Assembly (NCBI GenBank): GCA_964035755.1
Contig: CAXIVR010000005.1
Span: 14,917,588-14,981,587 of the forward strand
Reading direction: 5' to 3'
Origin: Teleogryllus oceanicus
Lineage: Eukaryota; Arthropoda; Insecta; Orthoptera; Gryllidae
Length of the DNA stretch: 64,000 bases
The notes below the pieces were generated by a model, which was given only the letters and a program-made list of their open reading frames with translations, did not search any database and was not told the origin of the DNA. Made by a program: the position numbers and the translations under genes. Shown here piece by piece: positions 13,356-25,438 of this stretch. How positions within the stretch are numbered: the first letter of the stretch is position 1; each line of letters begins with the position of its first letter.

Positions 13356-13639
13356 TGCTGCAAATTAGATGAGGTAAAGAAAAGAGAGACAGAAATTCGA
13401 CCGAAAACAAACCATAAGAAACAAAGATGGAAAATGAACCGCAGGCATAGAAAGATTTAAACGGTAAAAACAGAGAGAAATACTACAAAGAGAGATAAAA
13501 GGATAAATAATAGGTACAAGAGACATGGAAACAAAAAAACAGACATAAAATAGAGAAAAGGTACGGTACCTAAGGAATCAGCAAGCGAGAGTTCAGAAAT
13601 ACAGAAAGCCAGGGGATTGGAAAGGCAGTGAGCTTGGAA

Positions 13640-14060
13640 AGTGAGGCAGATGGTTTGGAAAAAAGAGAGACAGAGAAATTGGAAAAAGATAAATAAGTCA
13701 GGGATGCACGAATTAAAAGAGGTGAGGGAGGAGACAGAAGAAGAGGAGGAGAGAGAGAAGAGGAGGAGGAGGAGGAGAGAGAAGAAGAGGAGGAGAGAGA
13801 GAAGAAGAGGAGGAGGAGGAAGAGAGAGAGAAGAAGAGGAGGGGAGAGAGAGAAGAAGAGGAGGGGAGCGAGAGAAAAGAGGAGGAGGAGGAAGAGAGGA
13901 GGAGAGGAGAGAGGAGGAGAGGAGAGAGGAGGAGAGGAGAGAGGAGGAGAGGAGAGAGGAGGAGAGAAAAGGGTAGGAGGAGAGAGAGAGGAGGAGGAGA
14001 GAAGAGGGGTAGGAGGAGAGAGGAGGGAGAGGAGAGAGAGAGAGGAGGAGAGAAGGACGA
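13640..14060. repeat. Long polypurine tract (GAG/GAGGA)n
   Basis: About 400 bp of almost pure purine on the plus strand, built from gaggagagag and gaggaggagagg units. Mirror-like purine tracts of this kind can form triplex DNA; that is general knowledge, not shown here. The Glu/Arg-rich (plus) and Ser/Leu/Pro-rich (minus) open frames are artefacts of composition. Confidence 0.93.
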
Positions 14061-14339
14061 GTGACAGAAAGAACTACAAGTCACAAAAATAGAGAACTTA
14101 GAGTAACATAGAGATATCTAAGAGGGACAGAGATACCTAGAAGAGACGAAAAGCTATTAACGGAATCGAGAAGAGAAACAAACAAAGAGAGAGAATACGA
14201 TACGAGACGGGACAACAAAAGAGACATACAACAGAACTAGAGACAACACACACAAAACTAGAGACAACATAGAATAAGAGACATACAACATCTAGGAGAC
14301 ACATACAGACTAGGAGAATCACAAACTAACAGAGACATA

Positions 14340-15446
14340 CAGTCCCAAGAGACATAATACCAAGAGACATATGACCTAGAGACATACACGACTAAGAAGA
14401 GACATCACGTACCTAGAGACATACACACAAACTAGAGACATACACACCAAAGAGACATACGATACCCAACGAGGAGAAAAACGATAAGGAGACATACACG
14501 AGACCAAGAGACATACACTACTAGAGACATACACCACTAAGAGACATACACGACTAGGGAGACATACACGACAAGAGACTACACGTACCTAAGAGACATA
14601 CACGACCTAGAGACAACACGTACCTAAGAGACATACAGCACTAGAGCCTTCACGTACCTAAGAGACATACACGTACCTAAGAGACATACACGTACCTAGG
14701 AGACATACACGTACCTAGGAGACATACACGTACCTAGGAGACATACACTTACCTAGGAGACATACACTACTAGGAGACATACACTACTAGGAGACATACA
14801 CGTACTAGGAGACATACACATAACTAGGAGACATCACACGTACCTAGGAGACACACAGTACTAGGAGACATACACTACCTAGGAGACATACACTACCTAG
14901 GAGACATACACATACCTAGGAGACATACACTACCTAGGAGACATACACGTAACTAGGAGACACACACGTAACTAGGAGACACACACACTGTAACTAGGAG
15001 ACACAACACACATGTAACTAGGAGCACACACATGTAACTAGGAGAGCACACACACTGTAACTAGAGAGGCACACACATGTAACTAGGAGACCACACATCA
15101 CACATGTAACTAGGAGACAACACACATTTTAACTAGGAGACAACACACATGTAACTAGGAGAACACACACACGTAACTAGGAGACACACACATGTAACTA
15201 GGAGACACACACATGTAACTAGGAGACACACACATGTAACTAGGAGACACACACATGTAACTAGGAGACACACACATGTAACTAGAGACATACACACATG
15301 TAACTGGAGACACACACATGTAACTAGGAGACAACACACATGTAACTAGGAGACACACACATGTAACTAGGAGACACACACATGTAACTAGGAGACACAC
15401 ACATGTAACTAGGAGACGCACACACATGTAACTAGGACACACACAT
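14340..15446. repeat. Minisatellite, ~19-21-bp unit, left part
   Basis: Tandem units of the type gagacacacacatgtaacta run to the left end of the hAT-like element. Units are uniform at the right (about 15165-15440). To the left they drift to gagacatacacgtacctag and lose or gain single bases irregularly; such one-base indels may be real decay or assembly error. Open frames reading VTCVCLL and MCVSPSY repeats on the minus strand are by-products of the array. Confidence 0.93.
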
Positions 15447-18245
15447 TAGGGTGTCCCTTAAATTTCAATTTCAATATATTTTTACGCATACCTTCTAAAA
15501 ACTTTCGTATTGACCTAATATAGTCTAGAAATAAATATTAGCCCGATTTATAAACGATAACCCGTGCCGACTTGAATTTTTAACTTGTCCATACAAGTTG
15601 CGCGGGTGCAGCGCTGTGACTTGTTACAGCGAGTTTCAATTGTCATTTCATACGTGATTTCTAACATTATTAGTGCGTTGTTGTTTATTGTGTGAAGATG
15701 TCTGTGGAATTACGAAGTGATAAACAAAATATTTACCTTATCGGACTTCCAAGCCACCAGATAAATGGTGCAAAATTACCATCTAATCGACAAGTTCTCA
15801 CCGTTTTATTTTACAAGATTCGTGAAGTCAAGATGACTGATGGTGCAAGTGCGAATCTTGTTATATGAGAGTGCATTATATTTTGGGAAAAAGCTATAAT
15901 TCCTACGAAGGCATTTCCTAACTGCGTGAAGAAACTTGTTGATTTATATTATGTTTGGAGGAAGCTGCAAAAAACTGTAAGAAAACTCAGGTGACGTTCA
16001 AGAACCGTGAAAATAATTTTGTAAAAGACCGTGATAACTTATTTGATATTGCACATGCTGATGCTTTCGACAGAATGAAGATAAGAGGAAGACAAAGAAT
16101 GAAAGACAAAGATGAAGGAAACAGAGTGAGCCAGGTCGACCGGGATGCTTAGGTGGAATTGACAAAAAATTGGCGAAGAAAGAAGAACGAGTTAGGCAAA
16201 GACGATTGGAAGAAGAGGAAAGAACGGTAAAACAAAAAGAGTTATTGCTGTTGCATCTACTTCTTCGATAGATAGCTTGGAATGTCTTGAGAATTCGGAT
16301 GAGGAACAGATTTCGAACTCTGAACTTAGTACTCAGATTCCTTGCCCTGAAAAAAGTTCTAAAAGAGGCACGAAAAGCTTCATAACTCCTAAACTGGTAG
16401 CAGCTTTAGATCGATGCTAATTAAGCATAAGGGACTCAGTTTACATTCTCCATGCGGTTGTAGAAGCGCTTGGTCTGAACAGCGAAGATTTCCGTATTAA
16501 CAAATCCTCGATTCAGCGAATTCGTACTCAGGCGAGAAAATCCAGGGCAGAGGCAATAAAAACTGACTTCCAGAATAATTTGCCTGACGTAGTCACAGTC
16601 CATTGGGATGGAAAACTATTACCTGGATTGGATGTACGAAGTTCAAAAGAAGAACGCTTGCCAATTATTGCTTCATTTGACGATAGAGAACAGCTTCTTG
16701 CAGTACCAAAATTGGAGAGTTCTTCTGGAAAACATCAAGTTAAAGCCATTTCAACTGCACTCTTTGACTGGAACCTCCATGATAAAGTACAGATAATGTG
16801 CTGCGATACAACAGCTTCAAATACTGGCCGTTTCAGTGAAGCTTGTGCTATTTTGGAGCAGACTTTAGAAAGGGAATTGCTGCTTTTTGCTTGTCATCAT
16901 ATTTATGAGTTGGTCCTTAAAGCTGTTTTTGAAACCAAGGTAAAGCAAATTACAAGTAGCCCAGATATTCCAATTTTCAGAAAGTTAAGAGATAATTGGA
17001 AAAATATTAACACCGATAACATTGAGCCACCTCTGAATTCCGTTAAAGCACATATTGTTGAGACAAACATTACATCTTTGTTAACTTTGTATAAGACTGA
17101 ACTGGAAAAACCTTTTATTAGAGACGATTACCGCGAATTGGTTGAACTATGCGTTGTGTTCTTAGGAGGAGATACAGAGAATAAACTAAAACTCAGCCCC
17201 CCCGGAGCTTTGCATCAAGCGCGATGGATGGCTAGGGCGATCTATTCTATAAAAATATATTTGCTTCAATCGCAACTTAAAATTACTGCAAAGGACAAAA
17301 ATGCTCTACAAGACGTTTGCTTATTTATCGTTACCTTGTATACTAAACTTTGGCTCGAATGCACAGTGGCAATTAAAAGCACCTAACCAAGACTTGTGCT
17401 TTTTGAAAGCTTTAAAAGAATATGAAAAAGTAGACGCGATAAGTTCCAAGGCGATAAGCAAGTTTGTTAATCATTTATGGTATTTGTGTGAAGAAACAGT
17501 CATGTTATCACTCTTTGATGAAGAAGTTGATTCCAAAACCAAGACAAAAATGATTAATAATTTAAACAGAGACGAAAGTTCAGATTCCGCTCAACGCTAT
17601 GTCCCATCGAAGGAAGAAATTACTGTTTTTTCTTTCTTTCAGTTATGACGCTGGATGATTTTGTGACTCAAAGAAGCAAACAATTTCTATCTCGACTGCA
17701 GATCGACGACAGTTTTCTTCGGGAAGATGTATCTTCTTGGGGTGACAATCCTACTTTTTTGGAAGCTAGAAGACAAATAAGTCGTTTGAAGGTCGTAAAT
17801 GACAATGCTGAAATAGCTGTTAAATTAATGCAAGATTTTAATGGACTTATCACGGCTGAAGAAGAGCAAAAACAATTTTTGTTGCGTTGTGTTCAGGAAC
17901 ATAGAAATCTGTATCCAGACTGTAAAAAAACTACACTAAAGAGAAGTTACCCTAATTAATTATTATTATAATTTGTATTTAAATAAAAGTTTATGTTGAT
18001 CTTATTTTATTTTTACTCATATTTACTTTATTTGTTGCATTTTAATTAGTTTCGGATCAAACCAAAATGTTAGGTCAAAACACCATTTTTTATTAAACTT
18101 TAGAGCTCGGTCGGCACGGGTTGCAATCATGCTACAAATATGAAATTTCATATTTAAGTACGTTTTGGCATTTATAAAAAAAGTAGAGGGTATGCGTTTC
18201 GAAATTCTGAAAAAAAAAATTTTTTGCCATATAAGGGACACCCTA
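15447..18245 (+). mobile_element. hAT-like DNA transposon, decayed autonomous copy (2.8 kb)
   Basis: Perfect 14-bp terminal inverted repeats (TAGGGTGTCCCTTA at 15447-15460; its complement at 18232-18245) bound the element. It is flanked by an exact 8-bp duplication acacacat (15439-15446 and 18246-18253). The 8-bp duplication and an RNase-H-like transposase layout fit the hAT superfamily; P-type elements also make 8-bp duplications. The element sits inside the ~21-bp minisatellite, which resumes directly on the other side. It contains one decayed transposase gene on the plus strand. An AATAAA-like signal (aaataaaag) lies shortly after the last coding segment, near 17980. Confidence 0.85.
15698..17959 (+). 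pseudogene. hAT-like transposase, disabled by stops and frameshifts
   Basis: Coding-like sequence starts at ATG 15698 (MSVELRSDKQ) and is broken by an in-frame TGA at 15866-15868, a frameshift near 15955-15965, a TAA at 16418-16420, another frameshift near 17370-17390 and one near 17640. The best-preserved block is 16580-17386. It carries VHWDGK with an Asp at 16607, CCDTTASNTGR with an Asp at 16805, and FACHHIYEL, in the order of the DDE-type RNase H fold with a C-H-H element seen in hAT-like transposases. Later blocks read EYEKVDAISSKAISKFVNHL and LKVVNDNAEIAVKLMQDFN. I recognise this as a family widespread in invertebrate genomes (cnidarians, aphids and others) but cannot give its formal name. 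It could not make an intact transposase. Confidence 0.85.
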
Positions 18246-18733
18246 ACACACATGTAACTAGGACACACACATGTAACTAGGACACACACACATGTAACTA
18301 GGAGACACACACATGTATCTAGAAGACACACACACATGTAACTAGGAGACACACACACACATGTAACTAGGAGACACACACACACACATGTAACTAGGAG
18401 ACACACACACATGTAACTAGGAGACACACACACATGTAACTAGAAGACACACACACATGTAACTAGAAGACACACACATGTAACTAGGAGAGACACACAT
18501 GTAACTAGGAGAAATGTAACTAGGAGACAACATGTAACTAGGAGACATACATGTAACTAGGAGACATACATGTAATAGGAGACATACATGTAACTAGGAG
18601 ACATATATGTAACTAGGAGACATATATGTAACTAGGAGACGCACTTATGTAACTAGGAGACGCACTTATGTAACTAGGAGACGCACACATGTAACTAGGA
18701 GACGCACACATGTAACTAGGGGAAACATATAAC
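18246..18733. repeat. Minisatellite, ~21-bp unit, right part
   Basis: This is the continuation of the same array after the 2.8-kb insertion, with units such as ggagacacacacatgtaact shifting to ggagacgcacacatgtaact at the right end. It ends at the second inserted element, and a few degenerate units continue after it to about 19720. Confidence 0.93.
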
Positions 18734-19586
18734 TAGTGATCGGATTTCTATGTAATTACATATTTATTATCTTTCTACTTACCGTTTTCAAAACTGAAAT
18801 CTTGGCGAATCAAAGACATCCTAACTTAATATCAAATTATTTTCGTTACATATTTTTACATATTTAGCCCTATATTACATATTTTTCGTATTTTACTTTT
18901 TCACAAATTATTTTTTAATCTATCAATTTCCTTTAGTTTTAGTTTTCTTGTAAAGAAAAGTCATATTTTAAAAAATAAGAATTTTTCTTTCATAATTACT
19001 GATTACTGTTGATTCGATACATTAAGATGTGGTTTGATTTTCTCAAGTTCGGCGCGCCTGCTTCAGTTCTCTCTTGACGGGAAGTCAGAACTAAAGGTGA
19101 AAATGATCTCAGTCGCTGACGCCGATTTTCGTGATCTTTAACCTTAATTTCCGAGACGCTGTGGCGCTCGCCGACGTGAAAATATTCGATGAGCGCTGCA
19201 GGGATAGTTTGCTGGTCGTAGATATCGCCAGTTTTACGAGGTACGAGATACGAGCTCGTACGTATTGCGATTAGTCTAGCTGGTAAATTACAGTCCTCGA
19301 TAGCAATAGGTTAATCTTTTATTACTGACGGGAAAATTTTAAAGTTCAAATTGTGCATCAACTTGTGTTCTCCAAATGATTCTTAAAACGTTTCTATTAT
19401 TTTAAAAATTTGTTTAGGAAATGTTTGATAAATGTAATTTCAAATTAGATTAATGTTTTATAATTAGTGTACTTTAATATTACATATTATATCCGATTTA
19501 ACATATTTATTACATATTCTAATGGTTTTCATCACATATTTATGTACATATTTTTACGTTCATACTACATATTTTTCCGGTCTCTA
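18734..19586. mobile_element. Non-autonomous hAT-like element (853 bp)
   Basis: The termini are TAGTGATCGGA... and ...TCCGGTCTCTA, imperfect inverted repeats of the hAT type. The element is flanked by an exact 8-bp duplication catataac (18726-18733 and 19587-19594). Subterminal regions carry many copies of acatattt on both sides, possible transposase-binding repeats. No open frame of note is present. It lies in the same minisatellite as the 2.8-kb element, about 490 bp from it, and its ends differ, so it was mobilised by a different transposase. Confidence 0.75.
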
Positions 19587-20040
19587 CATATAACTAAGAG
19601 TTACACAAACATGTCTAGAAGACACACATATAACAAGGAGACACACACACATATAACTGGGAGGCACACACATAACTAGGAGACGCGTATAACTAGGAGA
19701 CAACACCTAAAAGATAGATAAGATGCATACATGTAAACAGGTCAGGTTTACATATAACTATAAGAGAGACAAAAAAATCAAACATCTACAAAATTAGGAG
19801 AGGAATACTTAAAATAGGAGATGCACATAACAAGTAGAGATGCATCGATAATTCGAAGGGAGACAGAACTATTAGAGATACGTGTATATCTAAGAGGACA
19901 CAAAGATAACTAAGATAAACGCACAGATAACAAACACATACCACATATACACACATAGATATCTAGAAGACACACACACATAACTAGGGCAAAATATGTA
20001 ACAAAGAGAGACATAGCGAAGTACGACACAACCAAAGAGT
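19587..20040. repeat. Degenerate end of the 21-bp minisatellite
   Basis: Scattered degenerate units (ataactaggagac, acacacatataac) follow the second transposon insertion and fade into A-rich sequence by about 20040. Confidence 0.7.
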
Positions 20041-20240
20041 TAACTAAGAGTAGAGAGAGAGAGAGAGGGAGAAGGGAGGGAGATGTAAGGGAGAGAGAGG
20101 GAGAGAGGGGGAGAGAAGGAGAGGGGTGGAGAGAGAGGGAGAGAAGAAGAAAGAAACAGAGAAACAGACAAGAGAAGAGAGGGAGAGAGAGAGGGAGAGA
20201 TAGGGAGAGAGAGGGATAGAACTTTGGAAAGTCCCACAGT
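20041..20240. repeat. Purine-rich (GA/GGGA) tract
   Basis: Nearly pure purine sequence on the plus strand made of gagaga and gagggagaga runs. Open frames full of Ser, Leu and Pro on the minus strand are low-complexity translation. Confidence 0.9.
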
Positions 20241-20589
20241 GAGATAAAGAACAACAAAACAGAGAGAAAACTGGGAAAGTGACTAAATACAAGGAAAGAC
20301 AGAGAAATAGGAGGCCGAGAACTAGAAAATGCAAAGATATAACTAGAAAAGAGGGAAAACTAATAAAAGGAGAAAGAGAAAAAATGTAAGAGAGAGAACT
20401 TGCGAAGATAGTCCGAACGTGAACTAATAAAGATTAAGATATCTTGTAAAGTCAAACATAGAACTATGATAGCCAGGCAGAGAATCATGAATGTCACTCA
20501 GAGCACCAGGAAAGACAGATCACGAGAGTGCATAGAGCAGAGAAGGAAAGACAATGAGCACACGACTAAAGGCCCCCGGAATGACAGCA

Positions 20590-22010
20590 CTAGACTAGGT
20601 GGAGAGTAGACTCAGAGAGGGGAGAGCGCACTAGGGAAGATACAGAGAGCGCACTAGGGAAGATACAGAGAGCGCAGCTAGGAAAGACAGAGAGCGCACT
20701 AAGAAAGACAGAGAGCGAGCACACTAGGAAAGACAGAGAACACACAAGGAAAGAAGAGAGCACACTAGGAAAGACAGAGAGCCACTAGGGAAACACAGAG
20801 AGCGCACTAGGGAAGACACAGAGAGCGCACTAGGGAAGAACAGAGAGCGCATAGGAAGAACAGAGAGCGCCTAGGAAGATACAGAGAGGCGCTAGGAAGA
20901 CAGAGAGCGCACTAGGAAAGACAGCGAGCAGCACTAGGAAAGACAGAGAGCGAGCACACTAGGAAAGACAGAGAGCGAGCACACTAGGAAAGACAGATAG
21001 CGAGCACACTAGAAAAGACAGAAGCGAGCACACTAGGAAAGACAGAACAGACACTAGGAAAGACAGAGAGCACAACTAGGAAAGACAGAGAGCGAGCACA
21101 CTAGGAAAGACAGAGAGCGAGCACACTAGGAAAGACAGAGAGCGAGCACACTAGGAAAGACAGAAGCAGCAACTAGGAAAGACAGAAGCGAGCAACTAGG
21201 AAAGACAGAGAGCGAAACTAGGAAAGACAGAGACGAACACTAGGAAAGACAGAGACACACTAGGAAAGACAGAGAGCACAACTAGGAAAGACAGAACAAC
21301 TGGAAAGACAGAGAGCAAATCTAGGGAAAGAAGATTAATAGGAAAGCAGAATAAACTAGGAAGACAGGAACAACTCAGAAGACAGAACAATGGAAGACAG
21401 AAGAAATTAGAAGAAAACAACGAAGACAAACTAGAAAGACAAATCAAACTAGAAAGACAGAACAAACTAGGAAAGACAGAACAAACTAGGAAAGACAGAA
21501 CAAACTAGGAAAGACAGAACAAACTAGGAAAGACAGAACAAACTAGGAAAGACAGAACAAACTAGGAAAGACAGAACAAACTAGGAAAGACAGAACAAAC
21601 TAGGAAAGACAGAACAAACTAGGAAAGACAGAACAAACTAGGAAAGACAGAACAAACTAGGAAAGACAGAACAAACTAGGAAAGACAGAACAAACTAGGA
21701 AAGACAGAACAAACTAGGAAAGACAGAACAAACCAAGAAAGACAGAACAAACTAGGAAAGACAGAACAAACTAGGAAAGACAGAACAAACTAGGAAAGAC
21801 AGAACAAACTAGGAAAGACAGAACAAACTAGGAAAGACAGAACAAACTAGGAAAGACAGAACAAACTAGGAAAGACAGAACAAACTAGGAAAGACAGAAC
21901 AAACTAGGAAAGACAGAACAAACTAGGAAAGACAGAACAAACTAGGAAAGACAGAACAAACTAGGAAAGACAGAACAAACTAGGAAAGACAGAACAAACT
22001 AGGAAAAACA
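20590..22010. repeat. Minisatellite, 19-bp unit with longer variant units
   Basis: From about 21450 to 22005 the unit aactaggaaagacagaaca repeats every 19 bp about 29 times with almost no change. From 20590 to 21450 related units of about 22-27 bp (actaggaaagacagagagcg with variable gagcac) are less regular. Both this and the 14-19 kb array contain an actagga core, so they may share an origin. Confidence 0.95.
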
Positions 22011-22159
22011 AAGAAGTAACCAGGTAAAATAGATAACTAACCAGGTAAATAGAGAATTAGAATAAACAGGGAACAAACTAGAAATGACATAAAGCGTACT
22101 AGTAAACAAACAGGGAGGAAAGAAAGATGTACAAAGGAAACTACGAACAGGACAGAGTG

Positions 22160-22161
22160 AA

Positions 22162-22200
<39 letters not shown>

Positions 22201-22204
22201 TGTG
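22160..22204. repeat. (GA)n(TG)n microsatellite
   Basis: About 38 bp of gaga followed by tgtgtgt. Confidence 0.9.
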
Positions 22205-25200
22205 TATCGGTGGACGAACGAGTGAATATGGATGCAGATTAAACAAGGGAAGACTTCTAGATAGTGTATTAGACAGTTCCAAGAAATGAGAAAAAGAAAC
22301 TTGCAGAGATGAAACCAGATGTGCAGAACCAGAAATAATAGTATTACACAGAGAATGACAGATGCATAGATGTAAGGTGAAGAGAAAGACATGCAGTGAC
22401 AGGTATGACGAACCTACTGAGAAATAGAAAGAACATACGCACACATAAATAAGTATGATAGATGAACACAGATGAAGGAAAGGTAGACATAAAAAATATA
22501 AAAGAGACCTGCCGAAATAACAAGGAAAAAATATTGATGAGTTATACGAAATTCTTAAAAGAAAAGGCAGAAATATTCGTACAATCCCAGAACTAATGGA
22601 AGTGAAAGAAAATCAATGCTCTAGCAAGAGTGAAGAAATCCAAATTGAAACTAGAAAAACTGGAAAAGTTTGAGAATCGCTTTATCAAACTTTCTTGTTC
22701 TCAATGCCTAATCTTGAGCAGCTATTGCTGCTAATTTCAATTCTGGCTCTTTTATTCCTCTTTTGGGACACATAAGTCACACACTTGATTGCTCTTTGTT
22801 GATCTGAACCTTGACCATTCTTATTAGATATTGGCTTTGGAGTGATTTGTCTCTCCCCTATTTCCTTCATTTTTTGTGTAATTTCTGTGTCGTGTCACGC
22901 AGAATCAAAAATGCATTATGACATTCTGCATGTTTTGCTTTAGTTATCTTCACAACGACTCTTGCATCACTTATACTGCCTCTGTCTCATAAACTTCTAT
23001 TCCTTCTGTATCATTAACATAACCAATTACCAGTCTCATAAGTGGGTCGTCTTGATGACTGAATACATTCTTTTTCATTACGACTTTTTCCTTGTGTTAG
23101 GAGGTTTATTAAAATAATTCAGGAGAGATAGCAAGTTTTGAGACGTTTGGCAATTAAAAATCGACAAAAGTTTTGATTCATCTTCCACACAAAAATTTCC
23201 TAGCAGTTTGGGTTTCCTAATAATACATCCCAGTCATTATTGAGAAAAAATATCACATATTTCTTGGACGTTCCGATCACCCTCTGCTTACTTCTTTTAA
23301 ACTGGGTCTTCAAACATATAAGAACTGAGGTCATACAATGAAATCCTCTCTACTCTCACAACAGTGCAGTCGCAACAGCATATACATATCTCCGACAGTC
23401 GACGCGCAACTACCATATGATACTACGCACGTGACAGTACTTTCACGACAGTTGGATGAAATCTCAAAACACAATAGGCCTCTCCCGCAGCCGAACTGTG
23501 TCGCCATCCAAACCCACAAGTTGACGCCTGAGACTACTGAAAAAAGTTATCTTCTCTCGAGCGACTCTGTACAAGTCACTTGAGAACAACTGTGAATCGG
23601 AGATATGGCATAGTAAATTCTCGCAAGCTGATTGTTTCAAAGCAGTCACATGGCTTACCTCAGCTCGTGGCGAGAGAAGTATCAAGGAAGCTTTGACACA
23701 ACCGGTACCGTAGTAACCATCGCAACAGAATGAGAATCCTCATGCATTAACAAACCGTGAGCAAAATCAAATAGGAAGAGTGGGGTGACTTCATATAAAC
23801 TCACGTGTGTGGAAATTCATTGAGTAAATTTCCGGATCAACGATTTCTGTATATGTATCGACGCTCCTAAGTATAATAATTAATTTATAATAGATTTTCA
23901 AAATCTTACCAAAATTCATTTTTCTAGCAAGCATAATACGCTCGAACCGCATATGTGTGACATCAATGATGATATTTATTGTGTGTCAAATATGGTACTA
24001 ACTTACATTTGAATGCCTGACTAATTTTGATAATTCAATATATTAACGAAATAATAAAGCATGAACATATAGCTAATAATTACTTACATATAAATTTTAG
24101 ACAATGAATTGTAAGAGCTATTCTAAAATATTTAATTCTGGCGTGTGTATGTCATTGTATTCGAAGCTTGTTGTTATTTTTTCTATTGTTACTTTTTTAA
24201 GCTTTGTGGATCCTACTTAATATCAAGTATAGTTATTTCCTAAACAAGAAACCACATCGTGGGAAGAACTCTATACTTATGTTCACTTTCCATTTTCCAA
24301 GTTAATTTTCTAAAACATAAGTCTCTCTAAGTAATTTTAAGTTTTCAAAAACAAAGTTCATACTTCAACAAAAATACATTCATGTCATTATATTTATTAC
24401 GGTTTACAGATACGCGTCTCGTATTGAAAAGGAATTAATCAATATCTACGGTAATTTAGAGATGTCCGAAAGAACTACAGGAGGAACCATATAATAAATA
24501 ATCAGAGTAACAGTTCGAACAACAATAGTTGCAGAGCAGTCTAGTATATCACAACAACTATACACATCTTAACGAATCGATTAGGAATGACATGCGACAA
24601 GTATTACAATTTAACTTGTTAGATTGCATGCGATTTCAAATTCATGGATATCTAAGAAGGGTTGTTTGCCTAAATTTCTTCCCAAATACTTTTCGTTGAA
24701 TGTGTCTGAGATAACGCGTATGCTGGAATGTAGCAAGCTTTTTCGGCTTATGCTACGGTAGATGTCAGCCGGAGTAGCTCTGGGCTAACCTGGCAGGGAG
24801 GGCAAGCAAAGGCAGTAACATGTGAAACAACAAAAGAATAAGAAGTTTGGCTATTATGTTTACATTAATATTTGTAGTTGCTTAAGTATATTCTTTCTAA
24901 AAATATCAACACCACACGCTTCATCTCTTTTAAAGTGAAAAAAACTTATTTTATTATTGTACTTCATCGAACGTTTATAGAAGGTATAATTAATAAGCAA
25001 CCCCTCAATTTTCAAGACAGAAAGTATAATTTTCAGTGATAAGAAAAATTGTAGTCTGTGTAAACTACGAGCAAACAAGTGGAGAGTAACGCCACAACGA
25101 AAGGGTGATGTGGAGGAGCATGCAGGTTCAGAGCAAGTAGGTTCCGAAGGTGGGGGAGTAAAAAGCATGGACGTGGAGAGTAGTAGAGGAGTAGAAAGAG

Positions 25201-25303
25201 AAGAGAGATAGAAAAAAGAAAGAGAGAAAACAGAGGAAGATAAAGAAAGAGGCACATACAGACAAGTAGAAAGAGCACTACGCTATGGCTACCGTCACTA
25301 CGG
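22205..25303. other. AT-rich DNA, nothing firmly recognised
   Basis: On the minus strand, 22680-23300 reads in scattered frames with peptide-like stretches (ERQITPKPISNKNGQGSD; AKHAECHNAFLILRDTTQ) that may be an old gene or transposon remnant, but I cannot assign them. Nothing else was seen. Confidence 0.5.
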
Positions 25304-25438
25304 TGGTGGTGTGTGTGAGTGTGTATGTGTGTGTGTGCGTGCGTGTGTGAGTGAATGACGCGGCGCGGGATTGGACCGCGGGTCTCCTTCCTTTGGGCGG
25401 AAGCTCTTCTGCTTTTCGCCGCCCAACCTACAAACTGC
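25304..25438 (-). mobile_element. Possible SINE with CA-repeat tail
   Basis: Read on the minus strand, a GC-rich head (gggcggcgaaaagcagaaga) and a box-B-like GCGGTCCAATCCCGC (25365-25379) are followed by tcattcactcacacacg and CA/CG dinucleotide repeats. The layout of tRNA-like head plus simple-repeat tail is that of a SINE, but box A is weak and no target duplication was found. Confidence 0.35.

Noticed and set aside
13641..14084. Glu/Arg-rich and Ser/Leu/Pro-rich open frames
   Set aside because: Translation of the polypurine tract.
14340..22010. Regularly spaced repeats resembling a CRISPR array
   Set aside because: The units are contiguous with no unique spacers, and the genome is eukaryotic; these are minisatellites.
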